Below are positions 8,543 through 17,248 of a stretch of DNA of 64,000 nt, piece by piece. Within the stretch, counting starts at the first letter, position 1; every line of letters begins with the position of its first letter. The DNA is taken from positions 53,675 to 117,674 of the forward strand of contig JAJPHH010000127.1 of assembly GCA_021325385.1 (NCBI GenBank). The letters are read 5' to 3'. Made by a program: the position numbers and the translations under genes. The notes beneath the pieces were generated by a model, which saw nothing but the letters and a program-made list of their open reading frames with translations, did no database searches and was not told where the DNA came from. This stretch comes from Alphaproteobacteria bacterium. Lineage in GTDB: Bacteria > Pseudomonadota > Alphaproteobacteria > Rhizobiales > Beijerinckiaceae.

Positions 8543-10720
8543 ATGAACGCCCGGACAAAACCTGAGCCCGGCGACGAAGGCGATCGAACAAAAGCCGTCG
8601 ATAGCGGGCTTTCAGCCCTCGCTCTTGTGGCGGGTTACTACCGGATCGCCGCTGATCTGAGCCAAATCGATCATGAGTTGGCGCTGAACGGCCGACGCGC
8701 CGGTCCGGAAGACATCGTGCGCGGCGCCCGTCTGCTTGGTCTGAAAGCGCGAGCGATCGCGAACGCCTCGACGAAGCGCTTGGGCGCGGCGCCGCTGCCT
8801 GCTTTGATCGGCCTTTCGCGCGGCGGCTTCGCCGTACTGGCCGCGTGTCCAGCGCCGGATTCTTTCCGGATCGTCAATCCGATCGACCGCGTCGCCAAGG
8901 TCGTCAGCGCGGACGAAATGGTCGAGCTTTGGGACGGCGGCGTCGTCCTCATCGCGCGTCGTTTCGGCGGCGCTGGGATCGAGCCGAAGACGTTTGGTTT
9001 CCGCTGGTTCTTGCCGTCCATCTGGCGCTATCGCAAGGCGTTGGCCAATGTGCTCGTCGCCTCCTTCTTCCTGCAGATTTTCGCCCTCGCGACGCCTTTG
9101 TTCTTTCAATTGATCATCGACAAGGTGCTCGTCCATAAGGGCTATTCGACGCTTACCGTGTTGGTGATCGGCCTTGCCGCTTTGGCTTTGTTCGACTCGC
9201 TGCTTCAATATTTGCGTTCCTACGTCCTCAACCACACCACGAACCGGATCGATGTCGAATTGGGGAGCCGCTTATTTCATCACCTGTTTCGGCTGCCGCT
9301 GAACTATTTCGAAACTCGCGCGGCGGGACAGACGGTCGCCAGAGTTCGCGAGCTTGAGACGATCCGCAACTTCTTGACTGGCCAAGGGCTGACTTCGCTT
9401 CTGGATCTGTTCTTTGCCGCGGCGTTTATCACGGTCCTGTTCTTTTACTCCGTCAAGCTGACGCTGATCGTCCTCGCCAGCGCGCCGCTTTACGTACTGA
9501 TCGCGATTGCCGTCCGTCCGCCTTTGCGGCGCCTGATCAACGAGAAATTCAATCGCGGGGCCAAGTCGCAGCAATTCCTCGTCGAATCCATTGTCGGGGC
9601 GCACACGCTCAAGGCCGCCAGCGTCGAACCGATCGTCCAGTCGCAATGGGAGGAGAGACTCGCCGCTTACGTCCGCACCTCTTTCGACGCGACGATGCTG
9701 GGCGCGTTCGGACAAAATGCGTTCCAATTCGTCAACAAGATCACGACGGCGCTGATCGTGCTCTTCGGCGCGACGGCGGTGATCGAGGGGGCGATGACCG
9801 TTGGCGAGTTGGTCGCCTTTAACATGATCGCCGCGCAAGCGATCCAGCCGATTTTACGCCTTTCGCAACTCTGGCAGGATTTTCAACAGGTCCAGATTTC
9901 GGTCGAGCGCATCGGCGACATTTTGAATGCGCCGACGGAGCGAGCTCCACAAAACGGCCTGACGCCGCCGCCTCTTCGCGGGGCTGTCGAGCTGCGCGGC
10001 GTCACCTTCCGCTATGGGCCCGATGCGCCGGTTATTTTGCGCGATGTTTCCTTGTCGATCAAACCTGGCGAAGTGATCGGCATATTCGGCGCTTCCGGCT
10101 CGGGCAAATCGACGCTCGCCAAGCTCATCCAGCGATTCTATTCCCCTGAATCGGGACAGGTGCTTCTCGACGATATGGACGCCGCTCAGCTCAGCCCGTC
10201 TTGGCTCCGACGCCAAATGGGCGTCGTCCTGCAGGAGAACATCCTGTTCAATCGCAGCGTACACGACAATATCGCTTTCGCCAATCCGGCTATGCCGCGC
10301 GCCTTGGTGATGCACGTCGCCAAATTGGCGGGCGCGGACGAGTTTATCGCGGCCCTGCCGCAAGGGTACGACACGATCATCGAAGAGCGCGGCGCGAATT
10401 TATCCGGCGGCCAGCGGCAGCGTCTGGCGATTGCGCGGGCGTTGGCCGTCAATCCGCGCATCCTGATCTTGGACGAAGCGACCAGCGCGCTCGACTATAA
10501 ATCCGAGCGGATCATCTTGCGCAATATGCAGTCTATCGTCCGGGGCCGGACTGTGATCATCATTGCGCATCGGCTTGCGGCGCTGCAGCCGTGCACGCGT
10601 ATCGTCGGGATGCAGGATGGAAAAATCGTCGAGGAAGGCGCGCCGGCGGACCTTCTCAAAGACGGCCAGAGCCTTTACGCGCAGCTCTGGGCGGTGCAAT
10701 CAGATTTCGCCGGCGCATGA
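8543..10720 (+). CDS. Type I secretion ABC transporter (HlyB/RtxB family)
   Basis: 725 residues with the three HlyB modules: a C39-like N-terminal domain (residues 15-140), a six-helix transmembrane region (about 165-440), and an ATPase with Walker A GASGSGKST (about 516-524), signature LSGGQRQRLAIARA and Walker B ILILDEATSALD (about 643). The N-terminal domain starts ALALVAGYYRIAADLSQIDH with no catalytic cysteine, so it is a C39-like (CLD) substrate-docking domain, not a peptidase. It would export an unprocessed RTX-type protein with the HlyD partner it overlaps. No substrate or TolC gene is in the window. Confidence 0.9.
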   Translation: MNARTKPEPGDEGDRTKAVDSGLSALALVAGYYRIAADLSQIDHELALNGRRAGPEDIVRGARLLGLKARAIANASTKRLGAAPLPALIGLSRGGFAVLAACPAPDSFRIVNPIDRVAKVVSADEMVELWDGGVVLIARRFGGAGIEPKTFGFRWFLPSIWRYRKALANVLVASFFLQIFALATPLFFQLIIDKVLVHKGYSTLTVLVIGLAALALFDSLLQYLRSYVLNHTTNRIDVELGSRLFHHLFRLPLNYFETRAAGQTVARVRELETIRNFLTGQGLTSLLDLFFAAAFITVLFFYSVKLTLIVLASAPLYVLIAIAVRPPLRRLINEKFNRGAKSQQFLVESIVGAHTLKAASVEPIVQSQWEERLAAYVRTSFDATMLGAFGQNAFQFVNKITTALIVLFGATAVIEGAMTVGELVAFNMIAAQAIQPILRLSQLWQDFQQVQISVERIGDILNAPTERAPQNGLTPPPLRGAVELRGVTFRYGPDAPVILRDVSLSIKPGEVIGIFGASGSGKSTLAKLIQRFYSPESGQVLLDDMDAAQLSPSWLRRQMGVVLQENILFNRSVHDNIAFANPAMPRALVMHVAKLAGADEFIAALPQGYDTIIEERGANLSGGQRQRLAIARALAVNPRILILDEATSALDYKSERIILRNMQSIVRGRTVIIIAHRLAALQPCTRIVGMQDGKIVEEGAPADLLKDGQSLYAQLWAVQSDFAGA

Positions 10721-12222
10721 TGGCTAAGGGCGGCGACATCGAGGCAAGACCGGACGCGCAGCGTCTGACGAAACGGCGGCGAGCCTGGAGCGACGAGCGC
10801 AGACGCGCAATCGCGCGGCGGGATCGCGAGTTTCTGCCTTCGGCGGTGCAAGTGCTCGAGACGCCGCCAGCGCCAGCGGCGCGCTATTTACTGCTCACGA
10901 TTTGCGCGCTTGTCGCTGCGGCGCTCGCCTGGTCGTTTGTCGGCCGGCTCGAAGTTCACGCCGTGGCGCAGGGCAAGATCGAGGCGGCGGCCGGCGTGAA
11001 GATCATACAGCCGCTCGAAGCCGGCAAGGTGCGCGCCATCGCCGCCCAAAACGGCGAAAGGGTCAAGGCCGGCGACCTGTTGATCGAATTTGATCCAACC
11101 GAGCTGCAGGCGGACGAACGCGATTATTCGGACGCTCTCGATGCGGCGCGCGCCGAGCTCGCGCGACGCCGAACCGCGATCGAGACGGTACGGAATATCA
11201 AAAGCTTTGATAAAATTCCGATCCCGACGATCGCGTGGGAAAATCCGGCCCCCGGGGAAGAGGCGCGCCTTCGCGAGCAGGCGGTGTTGCAGGCCGATCT
11301 CGATCAACTTTCAGCCAGTTTGGACGACTTTGACAAACAGATCGCCGAGAAGCGCGCGACGATACAGCGTCTCGCCTCGAGCATCGCCTACGAAAAGGAG
11401 CTGGTGTCGACTCTTAACGATCGCGTCAATCTGAGAAACCTGGGAATCAAGCTTAGCATTGATACAAAGGTTAACCTGCTCGATGCGGAGGAGGCGCTTG
11501 AGAAGTCGCAAGCCGCGCTCGCCGGCGATCAAGGCCAGCTTCTCGAGGCCGAGGCGACGATCGCCAAGTTAGCGGCGGAAAAGCAAAAGACGGCCTCGCA
11601 ATTCATCGCCGACAATGAAAGCAAGAGCGAGGAGGCCGAGCGCAAAGCGCTCGACACGGCCCAGCAACTGGCCAAAGCAAGAGCCAAGCTGGCGCGAACG
11701 CGCCTTTACGCTCCGACTGACGGGACGGTGCAGCAGCTTGCCGTGACGACAGTCGGCCAAGTCGTCACGACAGGACAACAATTGATGATCTTGGTGCCCG
11801 ACGGGGGACCCCTTCAAGTCCAAATCTACGTGAGCAACGCCGATATCGGCTTCGTGAAGCTCGGACAAGACGCGGCCGTCAAGATCGATTCTTTCCCGTT
11901 CACCCGGTACGGCGCGTTGCACGGCAAGGTCGCGCGGATCGCCTCGGACGCGATTGACGAACAGGCGGCTCACCGAGCGGAGGCGAACGAAGCCAATCTC
12001 GTCAACAGCGCCACGATGCAACCCTCGAGCGCGCCGCCGAACTTCGTCTTCCCCGTCACCATCGCTTTGGAGGAGAGCGCCATTCGCGTCGAGGGCGGCG
12101 ATATCCCCCTTACGCCTGGAATGACCGTCACGGCCGAAATCAAGACCGACGATCGGCGTATCGTTGACTACTTGTTCTCCCCGCTCGCGAAAGTCGCGTC
12201 CGAGGCGCTGCACGAACGTTGA
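10717..12222 (+). CDS. HlyD family type I secretion periplasmic adaptor
   Basis: 501 residues starting at the ATG overlapping the ABC transporter stop (ATGATGG). A basic cytoplasmic tail precedes a single transmembrane helix (LLLTICALVAAALAWSFVG, about 48-66). Next come the lipoyl/beta half-motif GKIEAAAGVKIIQPLEAGKV, a long coiled-coil hairpin (about 130-320) and the second beta half ARLYAPTDGTVQQL-type segment, ending with ALEESAIRVEGGDIPLTPGM, the RTX-secretion signature. It bridges the inner-membrane ABC transporter and an outer-membrane TolC channel. Confidence 0.9.
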   Translation: MMAKGGDIEARPDAQRLTKRRRAWSDERRRAIARRDREFLPSAVQVLETPPAPAARYLLLTICALVAAALAWSFVGRLEVHAVAQGKIEAAAGVKIIQPLEAGKVRAIAAQNGERVKAGDLLIEFDPTELQADERDYSDALDAARAELARRRTAIETVRNIKSFDKIPIPTIAWENPAPGEEARLREQAVLQADLDQLSASLDDFDKQIAEKRATIQRLASSIAYEKELVSTLNDRVNLRNLGIKLSIDTKVNLLDAEEALEKSQAALAGDQGQLLEAEATIAKLAAEKQKTASQFIADNESKSEEAERKALDTAQQLAKARAKLARTRLYAPTDGTVQQLAVTTVGQVVTTGQQLMILVPDGGPLQVQIYVSNADIGFVKLGQDAAVKIDSFPFTRYGALHGKVARIASDAIDEQAAHRAEANEANLVNSATMQPSSAPPNFVFPVTIALEESAIRVEGGDIPLTPGMTVTAEIKTDDRRIVDYLFSPLAKVASEALHER

Positions 12223-12349
12223 ACGCGCCATCCGCGGCGACGCGCCGCGGGGATATGCTTCGCGCGACGCAGCTTGGAGAGCGGTCGGCCCCCACAATTA
12301 GGTAGATTGGTTCGGTTTTGACAGCGCATATGGCGGGCTTGCGCCTAGC

Positions 12350-12391
12350 GGGCCGCGCTTTGAGTTTGGCCTTGAGACTCAAGCGCGGCCC
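12350..12391. terminator. Long inverted repeat, possible bidirectional terminator
   Basis: GGGCCGCGCTTTGAGT (12350-12365) pairs with ACTCAAGCGCGGCCC (12377-12391): 15 pairs with one bulged T, loop of 11. There is no T-tract on either side, so it may stop transcription from both convergent units by structure, or be an mRNA 3'-end stabiliser. Confidence 0.4.
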
Positions 12392-12584
12392 GTCGCGCCG
12401 GGCCCGCGTTCCCCTCGGACCCTGGCGGCTGCGCCCCTGCGCCAGATAAAGCACGCGCCGGACGCTATGGCTGTAACCGATTTGCCACAACGGCGCGTTT
12501 TTTCTCGTCATCCGATGGCGCTCGCCGGCGAATGCGAGTCGACGCGCGCGAGGTCGACCGATGCGACGGGGTTAAGATGAAGGC

Positions 12585-12680
12585 TTATTCATCAAGCTCA
12601 GGTTGGAAATATGAAGCGCCGTACGCTTTGGCGCCGAAATCCACGCCCGCGTCGTCGGGCCGGATTTTGATTATGGCCAT
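12585..12680 (-). CDS. Possible 31-residue ORF downstream of hldE
   Basis: An ATG lies 13 bases after the hldE stop and opens a 31-codon frame, MAIIKIRPDDAG...QPELDE, with an acidic end. It could be translated by coupling with hldE, but there is no ribosome binding site and no family is recognised. It may equally be chance or the end of a lost gene. Confidence 0.2.
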   Translation of the reverse strand: MAIIKIRPDDAGVDFGAKAYGASYFQPELDE

Positions 12681-12693
12681 TCGCAGCGATGTC

Positions 12694-14286
12694 TCACGAA
12701 AGCTCAGCGAGCGCGCCGCCTTTACTCGTTGCTTCCGGCCGTCTGACGTCCTTTCGCGTGCGCGCGACGATCTCGCTGGTCGAATATCCGTCGACCAAAT
12801 CGGCGAGAATGACGCGCCCGCCCCGGGCCGCAACCAGATCGGCGCCCACCACTTCGCTGAGTGCATAATCAGCGCCCTTGATCAAGACGTCCGGTCTTAA
12901 CGCCTCGATGATATTCAGCGGCGTATCTTCGAAAAAAATCACGACCGCCGAGACGCCCTTGATGGCGCCGAGGACGGCGGCTCGCGCATTTTGATCCTGC
13001 ACGGGCCTGCCAGACCCCTTCAGGCGACTAACCGACTCGTCTGAGTTGAGGGCGACAATCAGCCGATCGCAACTTTCCGCCGCCCGCCTGATGAGAGCGA
13101 CATGACCGGGATGGAGCAGATCGAAACAGCCATTGGCGAGGCCGACGGTCAAACCTTCATTCGCCCATCTCCATCTCAACGCCACGGCTTCCTCAAGCTG
13201 GAGGAGACGCCCGTCCTCGCTTGCGCCAGCGGCGCTTTCGGCGCTGAGGGACGCGGCAAGCTCATCGCGAGTAACGCAGGCGGTGCCGACTTTGGCGACG
13301 ACGATGCCCGCGGCGTGATTGGCGATTCGCATCGCGTCGGCCACGGAAAGTCCGGCCGCCAATCCAGCCGACAAGCCGGCCACCACAGTATCGCCCGCTC
13401 CAGATACGTCGAAAACGCTTCGCGCGACAGTCGCCAAATGGAGCGGCCGACCGTCGACGGGAAAGTAGGAAAGCCCTTTCTCGGAGCGCGTGAGTATGAT
13501 GTCGGCCCCTGTCTCCCGCGACGCCCTTGCAGCGGCGGCGGCGGCTTGCTCGTCCGTCTCGCAAGACAGGCCTGTCGCTTCGGTCAACTCTCGTCGGTTC
13601 GGCGTCAAAATCGACGCGCCTCGATAGGCGCAAAAGTCCTTTCGCTTCGGATCGACAATCGTCCTCTTGCCGAGCGAGCGGGCGGCTCCGATTACAATTC
13701 TCAGCACGTCGTCAGAGACGACGCCCTTGCCATAATCGGAGATCGCAACGACGTCGGCGGCTTCTGTCGCGGCAAGACATTGCTTGTGGAATTCTTCCAA
13801 GATGGAAGGTTCGCAAGGCGCAATGTCTTCATGATCGATCCGGATCACCTGCTGATGAGCGCCCATGATCCGGAGCTTCTTTGTGGTTCTGCGGTTTGGC
13901 GAGGCGAGGACGCCGGCGCAGTTGACGTCGCCGGCGGCGCTCATCAACCCCATCAGGACACGGCGCGTCTCGTCTTCGCCGGTCAATCCGACAAGCCGCA
14001 CCTTCACGCCGAGCGCGGCGAGATTAGCAGCGAGATTTGCGGCTCCGCCCGGGACCGCCTTTTCAGATACGGCCCGGACCACCGGCACCGGCGCTTCCGG
14101 GGATATGCGGGCCACATCGCCGTAGAGGTAAGAGTCGAGCATAAGATCGCCGATAACGGCGACAGAGCAGCCCGAGAACCGTCCGAGATAAGAAATCATG
14201 CCCTTAGCCTGCGCTTCCCGGTAATATCCGAATTCGTCATCTCGCGCGACCAGATTCGCTCGCCCGCCACGAGCGGCCGAATTCAT
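12694..14286 (-). CDS. hldE: Bifunctional D-glycero-beta-D-manno-heptose-7-phosphate kinase/1-phosphate adenylyltransferase
   Basis: 530 residues with two domains. The PfkB-type kinase (about 35-350) has VIGDLMLDSYLYGDVARISP, VPGGAANLAANLAALG, VDPKRKDFCAYRGASILTPN and the catalytic DVSGAGDTVVAGL. The adenylyltransferase (about 385-520) has VGLANGCFDLLHPGHVALI with HxGH. It makes ADP-heptose precursor for the LPS core with GmhA, encoded 0.8 kb away on the other strand. An internal ATG at 14199 would give 501 residues, closer to family size, so the true start is uncertain. hldD and gmhB are not in the window. Confidence 0.93.
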   Translation of the reverse strand: MNSAARGGRANLVARDDEFGYYREAQAKGMISYLGRFSGCSVAVIGDLMLDSYLYGDVARISPEAPVPVVRAVSEKAVPGGAANLAANLAALGVKVRLVGLTGEDETRRVLMGLMSAAGDVNCAGVLASPNRRTTKKLRIMGAHQQVIRIDHEDIAPCEPSILEEFHKQCLAATEAADVVAISDYGKGVVSDDVLRIVIGAARSLGKRTIVDPKRKDFCAYRGASILTPNRRELTEATGLSCETDEQAAAAAARASRETGADIILTRSEKGLSYFPVDGRPLHLATVARSVFDVSGAGDTVVAGLSAGLAAGLSVADAMRIANHAAGIVVAKVGTACVTRDELAASLSAESAAGASEDGRLLQLEEAVALRWRWANEGLTVGLANGCFDLLHPGHVALIRRAAESCDRLIVALNSDESVSRLKGSGRPVQDQNARAAVLGAIKGVSAVVIFFEDTPLNIIEALRPDVLIKGADYALSEVVGADLVAARGGRVILADLVDGYSTSEIVARTRKDVRRPEATSKGGALAELS

Positions 14287-14575
14287 GTCCGAGGCCCCCG
14301 CTCACCGACAATCTCTATGCAACGGTCCTGATTTGAGGTCTGCGCCTCAAGAGGAGGAGCCCGGCGGCTAATCGGTCTCGCCAACGTACTGTCGTGCGAG
14401 CAGGCGCTCGATCTCGCCACGACGGCGCCGGGCGCTGCTGCGGCGCAGGGCCACGGCGCGCGGAATATTCGCCGTCGTCGGCCAAAGACGATAGAGGAAG
14501 GAAGCGTGAGCGGCGGTATGCTTCGCCGCGGACGCTTCACTTTGGCCGCGATTGCGCGAGCTCGGCCGCCGACAG
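14287..14575. other. Intergenic between hldE and glsB-type gene, possible gene remnant
   Basis: Both flanking genes are on the minus strand. On that strand a frame ending at 14368 reads RRGEIERLLARQYVGETD after about 60 further codons and looks like the C-terminus of a real protein, but it has no start codon and its family is not recognised. It may be a decayed gene. Confidence 0.25.
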
Positions 14576-14851
14576 CTACCGGCTGCCCCAAGAGCTCGCT
14601 CCGACGATTCTCAGGGCCATGAGAATAACGATCGCGCCGAGCGCGGCATTAATGACGAGACCGACGACGCCGCCCGCGATATGGACGCCGAAACGGTGCA
14701 TGAACCAGTCGCCGACGAAGCCGCCCACGATGCCGATGGCGGCGTCGCCGATCAACCCGAATCCTGCGCCCCGCACCACCTTCCCCGCCAGCCAGCCTGC
14801 GATGACGCCGACGACGAGGATGATAAGCAGGCTTCGATCAGACAGCGTCAT
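14576..14851 (-). CDS. GlsB/YeaQ/YmgE-family small membrane protein
   Basis: 91 residues from an ATG with GGAG nine bases upstream (a longer frame to 14995 has no supporting features). Three hydrophobic helices and the family's glycine-rich loops are visible: LLIILVVGVIAGWLAGKVVR, GLIGDAAIGIVGGFVGDWF and INAALGAIVILMALRI. These transglycosylase-associated proteins are inner-membrane and stress-linked in many bacteria; biochemical role unknown. Position between hldE and gmhA is probably incidental. Confidence 0.85.
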   Translation of the reverse strand: MTLSDRSLLIILVVGVIAGWLAGKVVRGAGFGLIGDAAIGIVGGFVGDWFMHRFGVHIAGGVVGLVINAALGAIVILMALRIVGASSWGSR

Positions 14852-15065
14852 CCGGATTCTCCAATAGGACGGATCGCTTACAGCATAAAGGCGCCGGGGC
14901 GCGCAAATTCCGCCTTTCGGCGGCGGGTCGCAAAGACGCCCAACTGCGATTGCAGCGAGCGCGCCCAAGCCAAGCGTCTGCTGTCTTTCCGCCAAACCGC
15001 TGGCGCCGAGGCTGGCGGGACCGTAACGTCCAGACGGTTAAAGTCGCTCTTGCTCGGGGAAAGGG

Positions 15066-15656
15066 ATGGCCACGGACAATTCGGCCGGCGCGTCCGAAGC
15101 GCTCTTTGAGAACATTCTGGCGGAACATCTGGCGGTGGCGACTCGCCTGCGGGCTCTTGCGCCCGTCGTAACGTCTCTTGCCGAAGAAATTTGCGCCGCT
15201 CTGAAACGCGGCAACAAGGCGCTGTTCTGTGGAAACGGCGGCAGCGCAGCCGACAGCCAGCATCTCGCCGCGGAGCTCGTCGTCAAGTTCTCCAAGGACC
15301 GGATCGCGTTACCGGCGATCGCGCTGACCACCGATACTTCTGCGCTAACGGCCGCGGCCAACGATCTCGGCGCAGAAATGATGTTCGCCCGACAAGTCGC
15401 GGCGCTGGGAGCCAAGGGCGACGTTCTCGTCGGTCTGACCACTTCCGGCAATTCGCCGAATGTTCTGGCGGCGTTCCAGGAGGCGAGGCGACGCGGCTTG
15501 ACGGTCCTTTGTTTGACTGGCGGCGCCGGCGGCCGGGCGAAGGACGAGGCGGATCTCTGCCTCGTTGTCCCTTCCGAAAACGTCGCGCGCATTCAGGAGA
15601 TGCATATCCTTATCGGTCACGCGATCTGCGCCGCCGTCGATGCAGCGTTCGGATAG
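15066..15656 (+). CDS. gmhA: Sedoheptulose-7-phosphate isomerase
   Basis: 196 residues, SIS domain. FCGNGGSAADSQHLAAELVV (about 54-73) is the hallmark GmhA loop, followed by LVGLTTSGNSPNVLAAFQEA and the C-terminal IQEMHILIGHAICAAVD with the metal/catalytic His. It converts sedoheptulose-7-P to D-glycero-D-manno-heptose-7-P, the substrate of HldE, whose gene lies divergently upstream. Preceded by GGGGAAAGG about 6 bases before the ATG. Confidence 0.93.
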   Translation: MATDNSAGASEALFENILAEHLAVATRLRALAPVVTSLAEEICAALKRGNKALFCGNGGSAADSQHLAAELVVKFSKDRIALPAIALTTDTSALTAAANDLGAEMMFARQVAALGAKGDVLVGLTTSGNSPNVLAAFQEARRRGLTVLCLTGGAGGRAKDEADLCLVVPSENVARIQEMHILIGHAICAAVDAAFG

Positions 15657-15881
15657 CCGGACGCAACGAAGTTTCGCCGTTGCGGCCCGGGACCAGCCTT
15701 CGACTAGCGCCAGCACGCCACGTCACGAGACCGCGGCTCGGGCCCGTCCATTGCGACGGGCGGAGGAAAGCTTGATCCGGCGCGGGGGGCCTAACGGCGG
15801 AGGCGCAGCAAAGCGCATGCTTTTGCTCCGCTCAAAAAAGGGCCCGATTCGCTGCCTTCGGGACAAGGCGTCATGGGGGAT

Positions 15882-15911
15882 CAGCGCGGCTCCTTGTAAG
15901 GCGCCGCGCTG
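15882..15911. terminator. Stem-loop between convergent gmhA and flagellin gene
   Basis: CAGCGCGGC (15882-15890) pairs perfectly with GCCGCGCTG (15903-15911), and the enclosed CCTTGTAAGG pairs further. It lies 23 bases past the flagellin stop. No T-run follows, so it may serve to end or protect the flagellin mRNA rather than be a classical terminator. The rest of 15657-15933 shows no gene. Confidence 0.45.
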
Positions 15912-15933
15912 AGTTGGCGAGCTCTTTGCGGCG

Positions 15934-16794
15934 TCAACCCTGGAAGAGCTTGAGGATGAGCTGGCTATTCTGATTGGCGATCGACAGCGATTGAATGCCG
16001 AGCTGCTGCTGGGTCTGCAGAGCCTGCAATCGCGTCGAAGCCTCGTTCATGTCCGCGTCGACCAGACCGCTGACGCCGTTCGTATAGTCGGTCGACAGCG
16101 ACGAGTTGAAGTTCGAGACGGCGTTCATGCGATCCTGCGTCGAGCCGATCGTCGAAGAGTAGGCTGCGACCGCGCTCAACGCCGCTTGAACGTTTGTCAA
16201 TTCCGCGCCCGCGGTCGCGGTCGTGACCGTGATGTTGGTGAGATCGGTGCCGCCCTGCACGAGGCTGCCGGCGCCCGCATTGTACAGGGCCGCCGACTGG
16301 AACGAAATCGTCGTCAGCGTGCCGCCGGTCGAGGTGGCGTTGAAGCCGGAGACGAAGGCGAGCGGCGCCGCGTCCTGGCTGCCGTCGAGCAGATTCACCC
16401 CGTTAAAGGACGCGCCGCTCACCGCATCGAGCAATTGTTTGCCAAGCGCCGACACAGTGGTTTGGATCGCCGTGATGTCGGCGCCCGGATTCGACGCTTG
16501 GGTTAGAGCGGTTTCGATCGAATTGATCGTGGTGATGATCGAGTTGATGGCCGAGGTCGCGGTGTTGAGGATCTGGGTGCTTTCCTGCAGCGCGTCGTTG
16601 ACCGCCTTGACCACGCCGCCGTCGGACGTGAGCTGGGTCGCGATTGACCAATAGGCGGCATTGTCGGCCGCGCTCGAGACTTTGAGGCCGGTCGAGACTT
16701 CGTTTTGCGTCTGGGAGAGAGCCTCTTCCGTCTGATTCAACGATTGCAGCGCCGTCAGGGCCGAAGAGTTCGTCAAAACCGATGACGTATTCAT
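15934..16794 (-). CDS. Flagellin (copy 1)
   Basis: 286 residues with flagellin D0/D1 ends: N-terminal LTNSSALTALQSLNQTEEAL, STGLKVSSAADNAAYWSIAT, and C-terminal STRLQALQTQQQLGIQSLSI ... NSQLILKLFQG. The middle is short, as in many alphaproteobacterial flagellins. Exported by the flagellar type III apparatus and polymerised into the filament. It shares about 90% identity (about 27 differences by eye) and identical length with the divergent copy at 17249, indicating a duplication by inversion. AAGGA lies 8 bases before the ATG. Confidence 0.95.
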   Translation of the reverse strand: MNTSSVLTNSSALTALQSLNQTEEALSQTQNEVSTGLKVSSAADNAAYWSIATQLTSDGGVVKAVNDALQESTQILNTATSAINSIITTINSIETALTQASNPGADITAIQTTVSALGKQLLDAVSGASFNGVNLLDGSQDAAPLAFVSGFNATSTGGTLTTISFQSAALYNAGAGSLVQGGTDLTNITVTTATAGAELTNVQAALSAVAAYSSTIGSTQDRMNAVSNFNSSLSTDYTNGVSGLVDADMNEASTRLQALQTQQQLGIQSLSIANQNSQLILKLFQG

Positions 16795-17248
16795 TGATGT
16801 GATCCTTGTGCCAGCTTGATCGAGCGATTTCGGTTGACATTCGGACTCACACCGCAGCGACGAAGCGGCTTGATGCCTATAGGCCGTAACGGCCTACTCG
16901 CCGTGTTTTACGCCGACCCGCCGCATACAACGCCTTGGGTCGAACAGCCCGTTTATGCGGCAACGGATTTAATAGCGGGTTAACTGGATTTTTTAAGCAT
17001 AATTGCGTGTCCGCGGACGACCCGGACCGCGCCCACCGGGATGAGCGGACGTTTCGGAGCGCATCCACGCCGCAGGACGCGGCGGCTTCGGCCGTTTCTC
17101 GCCAGAGACGACGATATTGGCCGGCCGGGCTTCGGCTTGCGAGCGCTGCCGGGGCTGACCGGGAATTCGTAAACGTGGTTAACGACTTGTTAAATCCAAG
17201 CTCCTAGTCTCCTCTCGACGCGCTCCTTGAGCGGCGGGAGGCATTTCC
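16795..17248. promoter_or_regulatory. Divergent flagellin promoter region
   Basis: 454 bases separating the two divergent flagellin genes, with no gene seen. It contains a perfect 17-bp palindrome TAGGCCGTAACGGCCTA (16880-16896) near copy 1, and GTTAAC at both 16979-16984 and 17178-17183, the latter about 70 bases before copy 2. An AT-rich patch lies at about 16985-17005. No clear sigma-28 or sigma-54 promoter was found, so these sites are candidates for regulator binding only. Confidence 0.45.

Larger units (their letters stand above)
12223..12693. other. Intergenic between convergent hlyD-type gene and hldE
   Basis: About 470 bases between two convergent genes. The only structures seen are the long inverted repeat at 12350-12391 and a 31-codon frame just downstream of hldE (both listed separately). 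The rest holds no supportable gene. Confidence 0.4.

Noticed and set aside
13102..14331. 409-codon plus-strand frame
   Set aside because: Antisense shadow of hldE, whose two domains are unmistakable.
16804..16826. Sigma-54-like TGGCAC on the minus strand before flagellin copy 1
   Set aside because: The -12 element is poor (TCAC for TTGC) and it lies too close to the ATG; AAGGA there serves as ribosome binding site.
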